From the NCBI RefSeq assembly GCF_001039355.2, contig NW_019776104.1:12868-76867 (forward strand): a stretch of DNA of 64,000 nucleotides. The letters are read 5' to 3'. Below the pieces are notes generated by a model. That model made no database searches. It was not told the DNA's origin and was given only the letters and a program-made list of their open reading frames with translations. The stretch is from Lingula anatina. Taxonomy: Eukaryota; Brachiopoda; Lingulata; Lingulida; Lingulidae. Below are positions 51,427-63,100 of this stretch, in pieces. The position numbers were made by a program, and so were the translations under genes. Positions within the stretch are counted from its first letter, which is position 1. Each line of letters starts with the position of its first letter.

Positions 51427-53293
51427 AATTTCGAAAAGATCACCAACTGAGCTACCATCTTTAGACTACTTGTTGGTCATGTGGAAAACATTGGTAATGG
51501 GGGCACAGGATCTATTTTGAATGCAACTAGTAGGTTAAATTGTTCTGAGATACCTATTTTACACAAAAAATCCACGTTGTTTTAATTAAACTAGGAAAAT
51601 AAGATAGTGGATGGTAAATAAGCGAAAGGTTATGTGCATAATTACCTTTTTTATCTCTGTGACTAAATTTACGCCGTGCATATCGCCTTTTGAATGAGAA
51701 AAAATTACCACGAAGAGTTGAATTATGATCTTTTTTTGCATCTCTTAGTTAGAAATATTTCTCAGAATAATTCTTTTTGTCTTAATGCTTGAAATTGGTT
51801 CTTATATTTGGCCAGGAGAGGTTGCCTAGTACACCATGCAGTGCATGAAGGCGGCCAGCATGGGGCTCTTTTACGCGACACAGATAATGAGCAATTCATC
51901 ATTTTTAAGGTGGTTAATATCATCTTTTTTAGCATGAGATTTGTCAAAAAGTACAATTGTTTGGTGAATTTCACATGGCTTAACGTTATGCCCTGCAGCT
52001 TTGTTCATTTTAAAAACAACGCTAGTGTCCAACATAGGTATTGCACAAGTTGCATCAAGAGCCCCAAAGTGAGACACAAATTTCATATCAACGGCTGCCT
52101 ACAATATGAGCCATCATATACGATTATATGCCACCTGGATGTATGCCAAATTGGCAGGATTAGAAAAAGTGTTAATTTTTGTCCAAAATTTATATACCAT
52201 TCTTTTTGTTTCTGTTGATTTAAAAAAAAAAATTACATGCGTACGCACACTGCGTACGGGCGTACAGGTAGGTGCACCCCGTGAGCACAATATACAAGGC
52301 TCTCCAATGTAAACTTTGGTAAGTCGGAATTTAAGAGGAACACTGATTTCTTTTCATATTTAAGTAAATTTTCTTCCAAAGAAAAAAAGAGGAATCATTG
52401 AAGGTAGTCGGTTGTACACTCATATTTTTCATATGGAGCAGAATACCACTACATTTACATACATGTAAATGCCAAACATTTCATTTATGTATCTTTTCAC
52501 CACTTTTACAATTCTCTTTTTATTATAATAATACAAACACACGTATCATCGTTTTTGTGCGGTATACATGTGTTTTAAATATCTATTGGGTCATTCAAGA
52601 ATAAATTGCACTTGCTATTTTAATGTACCAGTCCTTCAATATTGAGTTAACATTTACAGGTGAGAGAAGTTTGAGAATATTGCAAACAAAAAAACTGATA
52701 ATTACACGAGCAAAACCATCAGTCCCCAGTGTTGTAGTGTAAGTTGGCGGTAATTTCTTCCCCCTCATTTCCGGCCTCCACACTCTGCCTTGCCTCTATC
52801 ACACCATCCACGCGTTAGGCAGTACTTAAACAAGAACTCATTTATTTGAAATTACAAACTAAATGATCGTTGCATGCCAGCCCAAGTCTTGGTAACTGAG
52901 AGGAGAGGCCTGGCTACCAGTGTTGTGGAAAGAAATAATGTATTTGTTTTATGATTTCCCACGCAAACTATTCACTAGCTCACGGCGTATATCTTGGACA
53001 TAATAACAAATAATTTTGTCCATGCGTATATTTAGTGCTGATATCATTTTGAAATCACTAGTGGTTACGCGTTAAAGACCTGTCGCAAGAAGTGGAAGCG
53101 GCTACAGTGTTTCCCTTAAATTTGGAAGGAACACTTTTACAAAAAGAAGAAGAATGACTGAAACTAGTCTGTCGTGCACTCTACACTTATTTTTCATGTA
53201 TGGTGCAGAATACCAGTACATACTGCCGCCTTGTTCATTTTGTCCATAGCGTGATTATCATGAAATTCGATGTGTGTGTGTGTTTGTGGGAGA
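51427..53293. other. Mostly unique intergenic DNA, no recognised gene
   Basis: It contains an unrecognised minus-strand open stretch at 51871-52086 (see separate entry) and otherwise short frames. Confidence 0.5.
51871..52100 (-). pseudogene. Unrecognised protein-like open stretch
   Basis: The minus-strand frame reads with even, non-repetitive composition (KFVSHFGALDATCAIPML, then NVKPCEIHQTIVLFDKSHAK). It stops at 51871 and continues past the stop in frame as a short remnant. No family is recognised. It may be a fragment of a transposable-element protein or a chance frame. Confidence 0.2.
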
Positions 53294-55864
53294 GGGGGGG
53301 GGGGGTGTGAGAAATAGACATTAAGGGGAATTCTTTTCGAAATGTTGTTATAGAATATGTAAATAAGTATAGACATAGTAAAGCCAATCAAATTTTTTCA
53401 GTCTATAAATAAAGACGAATACTGCCAACATATCTGATTTAATTGAAGTACACGAGAACCATTTACTACACTACTTTTGAATAAAATGCTGAATTAATTA
53501 TCGACTTTATGACCTATATTTGTATAGCTGACAATACTAATGTTACGTGTTTCAACTTTTAGATCAATTATTTTGTTGTACAACTGCGCTGGTTCTTAGT
53601 TTCTTTAGAGTAAGGTCATCTTCAGCGCAGAATGTTGCCTTTTGTGCTGAAGATAAACCTCATACTTAACTCGTGGCTGAGATAGAGGTCGGGCGTTAAT
53701 TTTTTCACTCACTTACCCACGTCCAAAAACAGGATCCCATAAATCCTTTATCGCTTAGAGAAACCAAATATGTACATCAGCCGTTTAGTCGAGAGGATAT
53801 TATGTTGCGAATGCAGGGTGGGAATGTAGTTAAACAGATTATCCGGGAATTGATTTCGTTTACCAGGCGCATTTCTATAAAATCACTTTATTTACTCTCA
53901 TTGTATCTGTCATTAGAACCGTTCCTCCTTCCCTCCACGCTTCAGTGGAATGAAAACGAAACTCCCACACCTTATGTTCTTGATACCCTTGCGTTAACTT
54001 TTCAGATTTCACGGTAGCGTCTCGATTATTTGAAGATTCATTTGTCCGAATGGTCTTTGGTCCGAAAAACATACTATTTTACGAGTTTTTAATTGAAGGG
54101 TTCGTTAGTCCGAAGGTTTTATAGTAAACATTTGGACCAATGAACCTTCGAACTTCACTGGTTACACGGCTGACATATGTACGTGTGGCATGACTGTATA
54201 CCGGGTTACAACCCAATTAACTGACCAACCGAACTTAAGAGTGATCAGATCAGATGATGTTCTTAATTGCAATGAGATCACGTGTGTCTGGCTGACACGT
54301 GCTTCATACAGTCTGGACAAGCCGGCAAGATGTTCACTGAAGTTGACTTCTTATTAACATGTACGGTATGTGCGGGGTACGTAGAAACATTTTTACATTT
54401 TTTACTGACTGGGTAACCTCTCTGACTTCAGGTAGAATTATTTGAACCTCATGCATGGCACGGGCACTTGGTCACTAAAAATATTTACAAATAGTCCGGA
54501 CCTTCTCAATGCAGTGTTTCCGTTGGTCTCCCCGATATTGATAAAAACAATGACTTAATCCGACATTTCATGCTGGTAAAGTGTGTCCCCCCCTCCACAC
54601 ACACACACACACACACACCTATGGAGAGGGATCTGTCTCTACACTCAGAGCGGTCACTGACATGGCTGAAGGCGCAGTGATTAGAGGCATTTTTTTCTGT
54701 GAAACACCAATAGACCCCTCGCGAGAGATATGGAAACTTCTTTTTAATTGCACAACTTTAATAAATTATTTCTTTTCATCATAAAACGAAAGGATCATAA
54801 ATTTTATCTAAGGATGTATATTACGCGAGCGAGTTCTTTTGTCACGTTATTGCCGCTAAACCCGACCAAATGCCACCGTATATAGTGTCTAATAGGATCA
54901 TTTAGAGAAATGGCACATAGTTCCGTTACATTATTTCCCGAAGAGTGACATTTGTCAGATACTTTCAGCTAAACATTTGTGCTCTACAGACTGGAGGGAG
55001 AGACAGTAGCTTAAATTTATGACCAGGAATTAAAAAAAAACACCAGTTTAAAAGCCTTTTTCTGCTGCCCAAGATTTTTTATTTTGCTTGGTCTTTTGGC
55101 TTCTGGATTTTAGCCTATCTGTGAAACTTGTAATAACAATTTATGTTGTATACGCTACAAGAATTTTATGCTCGTTTCAGACTATACATATATGTACTTT
55201 CAAGATTATAATTTCATCCAACATATAGTTTACAATTAATAAAGTAAAGACAGACCATTCCCAGAATTTATTTTATTATTCACCAAGCATCGGCAAAATC
55301 ATTAAAAGTTAATCATTAAAATTGTTTCTTTTTTTCAATAGTACCTTAACATTTTTTTATAGTTTAAAAGTGGGGGCTAGCGCACTGACATCGTATATCT
55401 AAATGGTTTTCAATAAAATATCTTATTAAAGTGCGGATAAAAACGCCTGCTTAATGACTCATTTAAATGTAGTAGATTTTTGTCAAAAACTTAATGCTTG
55501 ACGTGAATCGGTTAAATAATGCACATTGTGAACTGATTTAATAAAGGCAAGGTCTATTTTCTATATTACTTTTAAAAACATTTTGTTACAAAGACGTGTG
55601 TGTAAATCCTTGGTCTTGCAACAGATAGTATTACTTCTACAAAACTTGCGCTATTAACCTTACAAGACCCGCACAAACATTAATATCATATTGATACGAT
55701 ATATCGAAATAGATTTTTTGATCGTGTTTTTTATCGGTTTTTTATCGCTTGCACTCTCTGCTCCGACTGTCATTTTTCAAGAGTATTTAAATGTGCAGAC
55801 AGGGAAGGGTGGCGTTTTTTCTTCAAAGTAATGAACCAGCTTTTTTCCCTCGAGTAAATCCGAT
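53294..55864. repeat. 2.57-kb direct duplication, copy A
   Basis: Matches 55866-58453, starting in a G-run and ending gagtaaatccgat directly before the N at 55865. Differences include a longer CA repeat at 54598-54619 in this copy and a deletion of about 17 bp in the fold-back element near 54045. Confidence 0.95.
54598..54619. repeat. (CA)n microsatellite
   Basis: Eleven CA units. The matching place in copy B (about 57193) has only three or four. Confidence 0.9.
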
Positions 55865-55865
55865 N
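55865..55865. other. Single N at the join of the 2.57-kb duplication
   Basis: The G-run that starts copy B follows it immediately. Confidence 0.85.
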
Positions 55866-58453
55866 GGGGGGGGGGATGTGAAAAATAGACATTAAGGGGA
55901 ATTCTTTTCGAAATGTTGTTATAGAATATGTAAATAAGTATAGACATAGTAAAGCCAATCAAATTTTTTCAGTCTATAAATAAAGACGAATACTGCCAAC
56001 ATATCTGATTTAATTGAAGTACACGAGAACCATTTACTACACTACTTTTGAAAAAAATGCTGAATTAATTATCGACTTTATGACCTATATTTGTACAGTT
56101 GTCAATACTAATGTTACCTGTTTAAACTTTTGGACCAATTATTTTGTTGTACAACTACGCTGGTTCTTAGTTTCTTTAGGGTAAGGTCATCTTCAGCGCA
56201 GAATGTTTCCTTGTGTGCTGAAGATAAACCTCATACTTAACTCGTGGCTGAGATAGAGGTCGGGCGTTCATTTTTTCACTCACTCACCCACGTCCAAAAA
56301 CAGGATCTCATACATGCTTTATCGCTTAGAGAAACCAAATATGTACATCAGCTATTTAGTCGAGGGGATATTATGTTGCGACAGCAGGGTGTGAAGGTAG
56401 TCAAACAGATTACCCGGGAATTGACTTCGTTTACCATTTCTATAAAATCACTTTAAAATCACTTTATTTACTCTCACTGTGTCCGTCATTAGAACCGTTC
56501 CTCCTTCACTCCACGCTTCAGTGGAATGAAAACAAAACTCCTACACCTTATATTTTTGATGCCCTTGCGTGAACAAATTTTCAGATTTCACGGCAGCGTC
56601 TCGATTATTTGAAGATTCATTTGTCCGAAGTTTCATTGGTACGAAGGTTCTTTGGTCCGAAAAACATACTATTTTACGAGTTTTTAATTAAAGGGTTCGT
56701 TAGTCCGAAGGTTTTATAATACACATTTGGACCAATGAACCTTCGAACTTCAGTGGTTTCACGGCTGACATATGTACGTGTGGCATGACTGTATACCGGG
56801 TTACAACCCAATTAACTGACCAACCGAACTTAAGAGTGATCAGACCAGATGATGTTCTTAATTGCAATGAGATCACGTGTGTCTGGTTGACACGTGCTTC
56901 ATACAGTCTGGACAAGCCGGCAAGATGTTCACTGAAGTTGACTTCTTATTAACATGTACGGTATGTGCGGGGTACGTAGAAACATTTTTACATTTTTTAC
57001 TGACTGGGTAACCTCTTTGACTTCAGGTAGAATTATTTGAACCTCATGCATGGCATGGGCACTTGGTCACTAGAAATATTTACAAATAGTCCGGACCTTC
57101 TCAATGCAGTGTTTCCGTTGGTCTCCCCGATATTGATAAAAACAATGACTTAATCAGATATTTCATGCTGGTAAAGTGCCCCCCCCCCCTCCACACACGC
57201 ACCTATGGAGAGGGATCTGTCTCTACACTCAGAGCGGTCACTGACATGGCTGAAGGCGCAGTGATTAGAGGCATTTTTTCTGTGAAACACCAATGGACCC
57301 CTCGCGAGAGATGTGGAAACTTCTTTTTAATTGCACAACTTTAATGATATAAATTATTTCTTTTCATCATAAAACGAAAGGATCATAAATAACATTTAAG
57401 GATGTATATTACGCGAGCGAGTTCTTTTGTCACGTTATTGCCGCTAAACCCGACCAAATGCCACCGTATATAGTGTCTAACAGGATCATTTAGAGAAATG
57501 GCACATAGTTCCGTTACATTATTTCCCGAAGAGTGACATTTGTCAGATACTTTCAGCTAAACATTTGTGCTCTACAGACTGGAGGGAGAGACAGTAGCTT
57601 AAATTTATGACCAGGAATTAAAAAAAAAAAAAAACACCAGTTTAAAAGCCTTTTTCTGCTGCCCAAGTTTTTATTTTGCTTGGTCTTTTGGCTTCTGGAT
57701 TTTAGCCTATCTGTGAAACTTGCAATAACAATTTATGTTGTATACGCTACAAGAATTTTATGCTCGTTTCAGACTATACATGTATGTACTTTCAAGATTA
57801 TAATTTCATCCAACATATAGTTTACAATTAATAAAGTAAAGACAGACCATTCCCAGAATTTATTTTATTATTCACCAAGCATCGGCAAAATCATTAAAAG
57901 TTAATCATTAAATTTGTTTCTTTTTTTCAATAGTACCTTAACATTTTTTTATAGTTTAAAAGTGGGGGCTAGCGCACTGACATCGTATATCTAAATGGTT
58001 TTCAATAAAATATCTTATTAAAGTGCGGATAAAAACGCCTTCTTAATGATTCATTTAAATGTAGTAGATTTTTGTCAAAAACTTAATGCTTGACGTGAAT
58101 CGGTTAAATAATGCACATTGTGAACTGATTTAATAAAGGCAAGGTCTATTTTCTATATTACTTTTAAAAACATTTTGTTACAAAGACGTGTGTGTAAATC
58201 CTTGGTCTTGCAACAGATAGTATTACTTCTACAAAACTTGCGCAATTAACCTTACAAGACCCGCACAAACATTAATATCATATTGATACGATATATCGAA
58301 ATAGATTTTTTGATCGTGTTTTTTATCGGCTATTCGCTTGCACTCTCTGCTCCGACTGTCATTTTTCAAGAGTATTTAAATGTGCAGACAGGGAAGGGTG
58401 GCGTTTTTTCTTCAAAGTAATGAACCAGCTTTTTTCCCTCGAGTAAATCCGGT
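55866..58453. repeat. 2.59-kb direct duplication, copy B
   Basis: Bounded by N characters on both sides (55865 and 58454) and ends at the same base as copy A (gagtaaatccggt). It is therefore an isolated contig placed between two gaps. Confidence 0.95.
56627..56755. repeat. Fold-back element of about 130 bp (intact copy)
   Basis: Inverted words gaagtttcattggtacgaagg and accaatgaaccttcgaac flank a short AT-rich core. The copy-A version near 54040-54155 lacks part of the left arm. Probably a small MITE. Confidence 0.6.
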
Positions 58454-58454
58454 N
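58454..58454. other. Single N closing copy B
   Basis: Followed by unique sequence beginning catttctaacaatgttaacc. Confidence 0.8.
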
Positions 58455-59113
58455 CATTTCTAACAATGTTAACCTCATTTATATGATCTCTTCGTCATTT
58501 CGACCGACATCCAAGTCGTAAAGATAGCTTCATTTACGACTTGTGTGCAAAAACCCTCCAAAAAGAACGAGAATTTGCGATGGAAGAATACAAAAAAATG
58601 GAGATAAAGCACGGAGGCTGAGTTCAGTGGTGGGAAGTCCACGCCTGCCAGTGTGTGGGTTGAGGATTACTACTGATTACGTATATTTAAAAGCATTTTG
58701 CTGTTTCTAGCATACAAGACAATGCTTGTCTGTTTGTCTTACCAATCACGTTTATTGGAAAATGATTTAAACAGGGAAAGGAATGATCACCTCTCTGTTT
58801 TAAGCTATCTTGAACAAGCTGGCCTGCGTTTTAACTATTACATTTTAATTGTTCTTGGAGTTATAGTGTATGGAACTACACCTGAAGCTCCTTAGCAGAA
58901 ACAGTACCTTTGGTAGGAGGGAAGCATTCAAGATGTTTCTAACGGGCATTTCTTTCAAGATGGACAACAAGATTCCTGTCAGAACTGACACAGTGAAAAC
59001 TAGTCAGAGAACAACCAACAAGTCCCCGGCGCACTGACTGACTGCAAACACATGACTGCAAAACACTTAGATCTGATAGTCACTTTGGACTGTATTCTAC
59101 TCAGCGCCAATGA

Positions 59114-59148
<35 letters not shown>

Positions 59149-59612
59149 AAATAATATATGCTAGAAGACATCGATTAAAAGTCCAGTCGTTAATTTTAAC
59201 TAACATACTACAAATAAAATTTGTAAAATGAAAAATTGAAGTTAAAAACCCCAAACATTAATCAAATTGTCATTTTTTTGCTCACCTAAAGAATTGAAGT
59301 GGGACATTTTTTTCTGGTGACTTTTATGCCTTGGCAGTTTCCTTTTGGCTAATCTCTGTAACAAAATAAAGTTAAAGACTTATTATCATATCTAATTCAC
59401 CCGACGGCCTTCAATCTACGGGGTAATTTGACATTTACAGTTTACACAAATCCAATCTAAAGGAATTTTCTGTATAATTATTTGATATAATCTTAAACTT
59501 TCACAAATGTGGAAGTACTATTACTAGAAATAAAGTGAGTTTGAGCCGCAGATGAAAGTGAAATTTTTCAGGGCCAACGCACGGCATCAAGGTCATTGAA
59601 AAGATAAACCAT
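58455..59612. other. No recognised gene; 3' flank of the neuropeptide exon
   Basis: It contains a poly(A) run of about 33 bp at 59115-59147. A further 3' UTR exon of the minus-strand gene may lie here, but nothing is diagnostic. Confidence 0.5.
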
Positions 59613-60197
59613 TTAAAACGTTGTTCTCATAGAAATAATACCTTTTGAAGTTTCTCTTTTGACAAAAGACGCCATGGCGCCACTTTGAATTCTGTCGAAT
59701 GGACGTTTCACGAAAGATGACATGTGGCCGGCGCCGATTCTGTCGAATGGTCGTTTCGCAAAAGAAGCTATTCTCCCTGCGCCTATCCTGTCAAAGGGGC
59801 GTTTGACGAAAGAAGCCAGTCGTCCACTGCCGATTTTGTCAAAAGGTCGTTTGACAAAGGACGCCAATCTGCCTGCGTTGATCCTGTCGAAAGGTCGTTT
59901 GACAAAAGAAGACATGCGGCCGCTCTGGATTCTGTCGAAGGGGCGTTTCACGAAGGAGGCCATCCGGCCGCTTCCGATCTTATCGAAGGGTCGTTTTGCA
60001 ACGTTCCCCCATTCTTCTGCCTCGTCCACTGGTTCCGCGTTCGCCTCGTCGCCATCTTCGGACTCCCTGCCGTACATGGAATGGACGAAGCCCTGTCCCA
60101 GGTTGTCCAGCTGGCGGCCATACATGCTGGGGGCGTAGCCCTGACCAAGAGTGTCCAGTTCTCGACTAACTTCATCAGAGGCAGCATCGTCTCCAGA
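59613..60197 (-). CDS. Pedal peptide/orcokinin-type neuropeptide precursor, main exon (5' part missing)
   Basis: Secreted neuropeptide precursor. After an acceptor (ctcgttccag) the exon reads 195 codons including the stop. An acidic stretch comes first, then two copies of a LDxLGQGxxxSMYGR unit, another acidic spacer, and then seven tandem 14-residue peptides, each followed by Lys-Arg for convertase cleavage: PFDKIGSGRMASFV, PFDRIQSGRMSSFV, PFDRINAGRLASFV, PFDKIGSGRLASFV, PFDRIGAGRIASFA, PFDRIGAGHMSSFV, PFDRIQSGAMASFV. The PFDxI start and hydrophobic SFV/SFA end without a C-terminal Gly fit pedal peptides of molluscs and annelids. The signal peptide must be in an upstream exon above 60197 and was not found. 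The last residues (ETSKGIISMRTTF) could be read through a donor at AAAAG|gtatta, so the true C-terminus may differ. A 138-codon plus-strand frame across the repeats is a shadow. Confidence 0.92.
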   Translation of the reverse strand, partial: SGDDAASDEVSRELDTLGQGYAPSMYGRQLDNLGQGFVHSMYGRESEDGDEANAEPVDEAEEWGNVAKRPFDKIGSGRMASFVKRPFDRIQSGRMSSFVKRPFDRINAGRLASFVKRPFDKIGSGRLASFVKRPFDRIGAGRIASFAKRPFDRIGAGHMSSFVKRPFDRIQSGAMASFVKRETSKGIISMRTTF

Positions 60198-63100
60198 CTG
60201 GAACGAGAGGTGGAGAATGTTTGATATTGGTGCTGTTATATCAAAACCACATTCGAAAGAACATTGAAAACTATTTATCTAGAAATATACGGTTCAGAAA
60301 AAAGAAACAGTAAAGGAAATTGAATCTTTGTCAACGTACGTCATCTTATGACATCAGCAGCCTGCGCGTTTAATGAAAAAAGCCATTTCATTTTCTTTGT
60401 AAATGTCGTTAGAAATGGTATTATGACGTCTTAAGTAGAACACCGGAAGTGTTTTACTTTCGTCATCTGTCCTAGGTGTGTTTATTGTCTGTGGTTTGTT
60501 GCCATGGAAGAAGCAGGTAGTTTGTATTTATATTTGCATGGAATTGGGCTAAGATAACGACGCTGAATATCACAATCATTACCAAAGGAAGATAACATTA
60601 TCAAGGTTAGATGTGTCTGTGGAAGGATATAATTAAATGTCCTCAAATTTATAAGTGAAAAGTCGAACAATTACAAGACAAAATAAATAATCCTCGATGA
60701 CGGAGGAAATGCATTTTCCCAGCGCGTGCAAAGGATGTCATGATTTCAAACGTTAAGATTAATTGTGCAGGGTATCTAAAAACTGAATAAAAAATTTAAG
60801 ACAGTAACAATAATCTTGCACCGTGGCTGTTTTAAGTCTTGAAAGGCACAGGCAATTGTCTTTTAGTGAGCCGAATCTTTTATTTTCAGATCAAGGAATA
60901 CACCAGTTTAACATTCCGAGAATATAGCTCATCTGTCAACGATAGGTTGTTTGCGTCCACTGATATGTCGATACTTCCAATAATATGCTTATATCGTGTT
61001 TTCAACCAATACTTTCATTTTAAATAACATTAAGATTAACATTAAATTGGAAATAATGTTGAAACATTAAAATACGAACACTGAAAACCCCCGCCTTCTA
61101 TTTGCCAAAACATTGCTGAAAGAATTTTTATTCGAGAAATTTGATCATCTTTTTAAACTCTTTAAAACTACCGTTGTGACGGGAATGGTAGTCCTAGGAA
61201 TTGAAGTCCGGACTCCAATATGATTAGTACAGTTAAGGGTTAGTCGGAGTATTGGGGTTAGTAAATGGGTCGAATGTCACCTGTACAAAGTAATGGGGAA
61301 CTGAGTGCGTTTCCTAGCGGACTTCCATTCCTGTCACACCGGCGTGTGTTCCCGGGAGAGCACTCACACCGTCTTTTTATTTACAGTAATTGCTGTCACA
61401 TTGTGTGTCACCACTGCATCTCTGGGGAATCAGAACACAGTCAAACTGTCCTACTCAGGGCAAATGGTAAGTCTACAGTTAATAAGACCCGCGTGCCGTT
61501 GTGTATGTTTCTGTGTTGATTCTCTAACTGCGTTCTCACCACACTGTCTAAGCCAAGTCATTGGAGACTTAAAGTATTTTACGCGTGTTAATTATGGTTT
61601 TAAAGTGAGTTTATCATGGTAACAGAAAAGCGTTGCGTCTGAAGATTTTACTCTCCTAAGGCCAATGACGGACTTGAGGCTTTTTTCCTAAAGAGTTTTG
61701 ATATTTAGCACATATCTACAAGATGTCAGTAACCTTTTCTTGGCATGGCACTGAGATGTTTATTGAGGTATCAGTAATACTCTTGTATCTGAAGGCATAA
61801 TAAAGGCATAGTGAAATACTTGCAGCAATATTAAGAGGTAGGATTATATCTTCTTGACTGAGATATTGTACAAAACTTGACGTCAAGTCAAGCAGGCACA
61901 ATGTTCAGACCAGCCGTGACAGGTCAGCCACGTATAGAGAAAAATAACCATATTTTGCGGACAAGTTTCACTGTGTGTGCCTCAGTGACCGGAGTGAATC
62001 TAACTGCAGACCAATTTTGCCGGATTTAATCGATATTCCTGAATGTGTGTTTTATGTTTTGGTTTCTTATAAAACATACATAAAGTTATTTCTAGAAATT
62101 ACAATTGTTACTTGACCCTAGCTATCTTTTAGATAAACCTTGGGGACTGAAAATAGCCATGGCGAGGAGAGACATTAAAAGGGGTTATTTAGGTTTTCCC
62201 AAACGGAACGATTTTTGCAGCAGGTTCTTGCTCATCCTATGGTTTGACTATACCCCCAGAGACAGTGTAAGACTGGTAAATAGCTTTTAGCCAAACTTGA
62301 TACAATTTCTTCTAATGCGACTTTTGCATGTTACACATGACAATATTTCAAGAAACCAGATAGATTTCCACTGTCACCGTATGTGAGCATTTCATTTTAC
62401 TAGATACGCCATAACGTTTAGATATACCGAACGTACGATTCTGATTTCTTAAAGCACCATTTGCAGCATTTTATTGTCTCAAATCTTCTTTTTGTCCACA
62501 AAAAAGCACATAATTGCGTCTCAAAGGTATGCCTCCTCACAAACTACATTACTACACATGGTGAAAATGTAAGACATGAATAGAACAAAGCTCTTGCTTC
62601 AGAGAAAGGTGGGGCACGTACACGAGTGTATTCAATTTTTGGATCCGACCAAAGTGGGGAGTGGTGCATCGGAGGCCAGGCTTGCATGCTGTAGGTCAAA
62701 ATACAGAGACTGATGCCTAAATTAAAGTCAGAAAGTTAAAAAAAGGATAAAATGAAAGATTTAAAATTGAACAAGAATTTGTTGGGAACAAACTACGTAT
62801 CACTATCAATACGTAAGTCTAGTACATGTAACTTGTTCTAGTTGAAATGCGCCCTCCCAACGTTTTCCATATTTGTCTTTGTACGCCATACTTTCTCCTA
62901 AAAAGTGATAGAAGTTGTTCTGTGGATGAAAAATCTTCCCTTTTGCTCTCTTGCAAATATACTTATCTGACTTTGCCATTTCCCATACAGTAATTCTTTC
63001 TAATGAACTCACGCAGAGCGGTCTATGTGTCTTTACACGTTACACTCTAAATTGGACATTGGGCATTTGTCATCTTTATCTACTCAGACCGAAAAGAATC

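Noticed and set aside
51808-52218. 136-codon plus-strand frame
   Set aside because: No domain is recognisable, and the opposite strand over part of it reads more evenly. Neither can be called a gene.
59722-60224. Plus-strand open frames of 138 and 166 codons with repeated ILSKGRLTK-like units
   Set aside because: They are antisense shadows of the PFDxI peptide repeats on the minus strand. Their periodicity follows the 48-bp coding unit.
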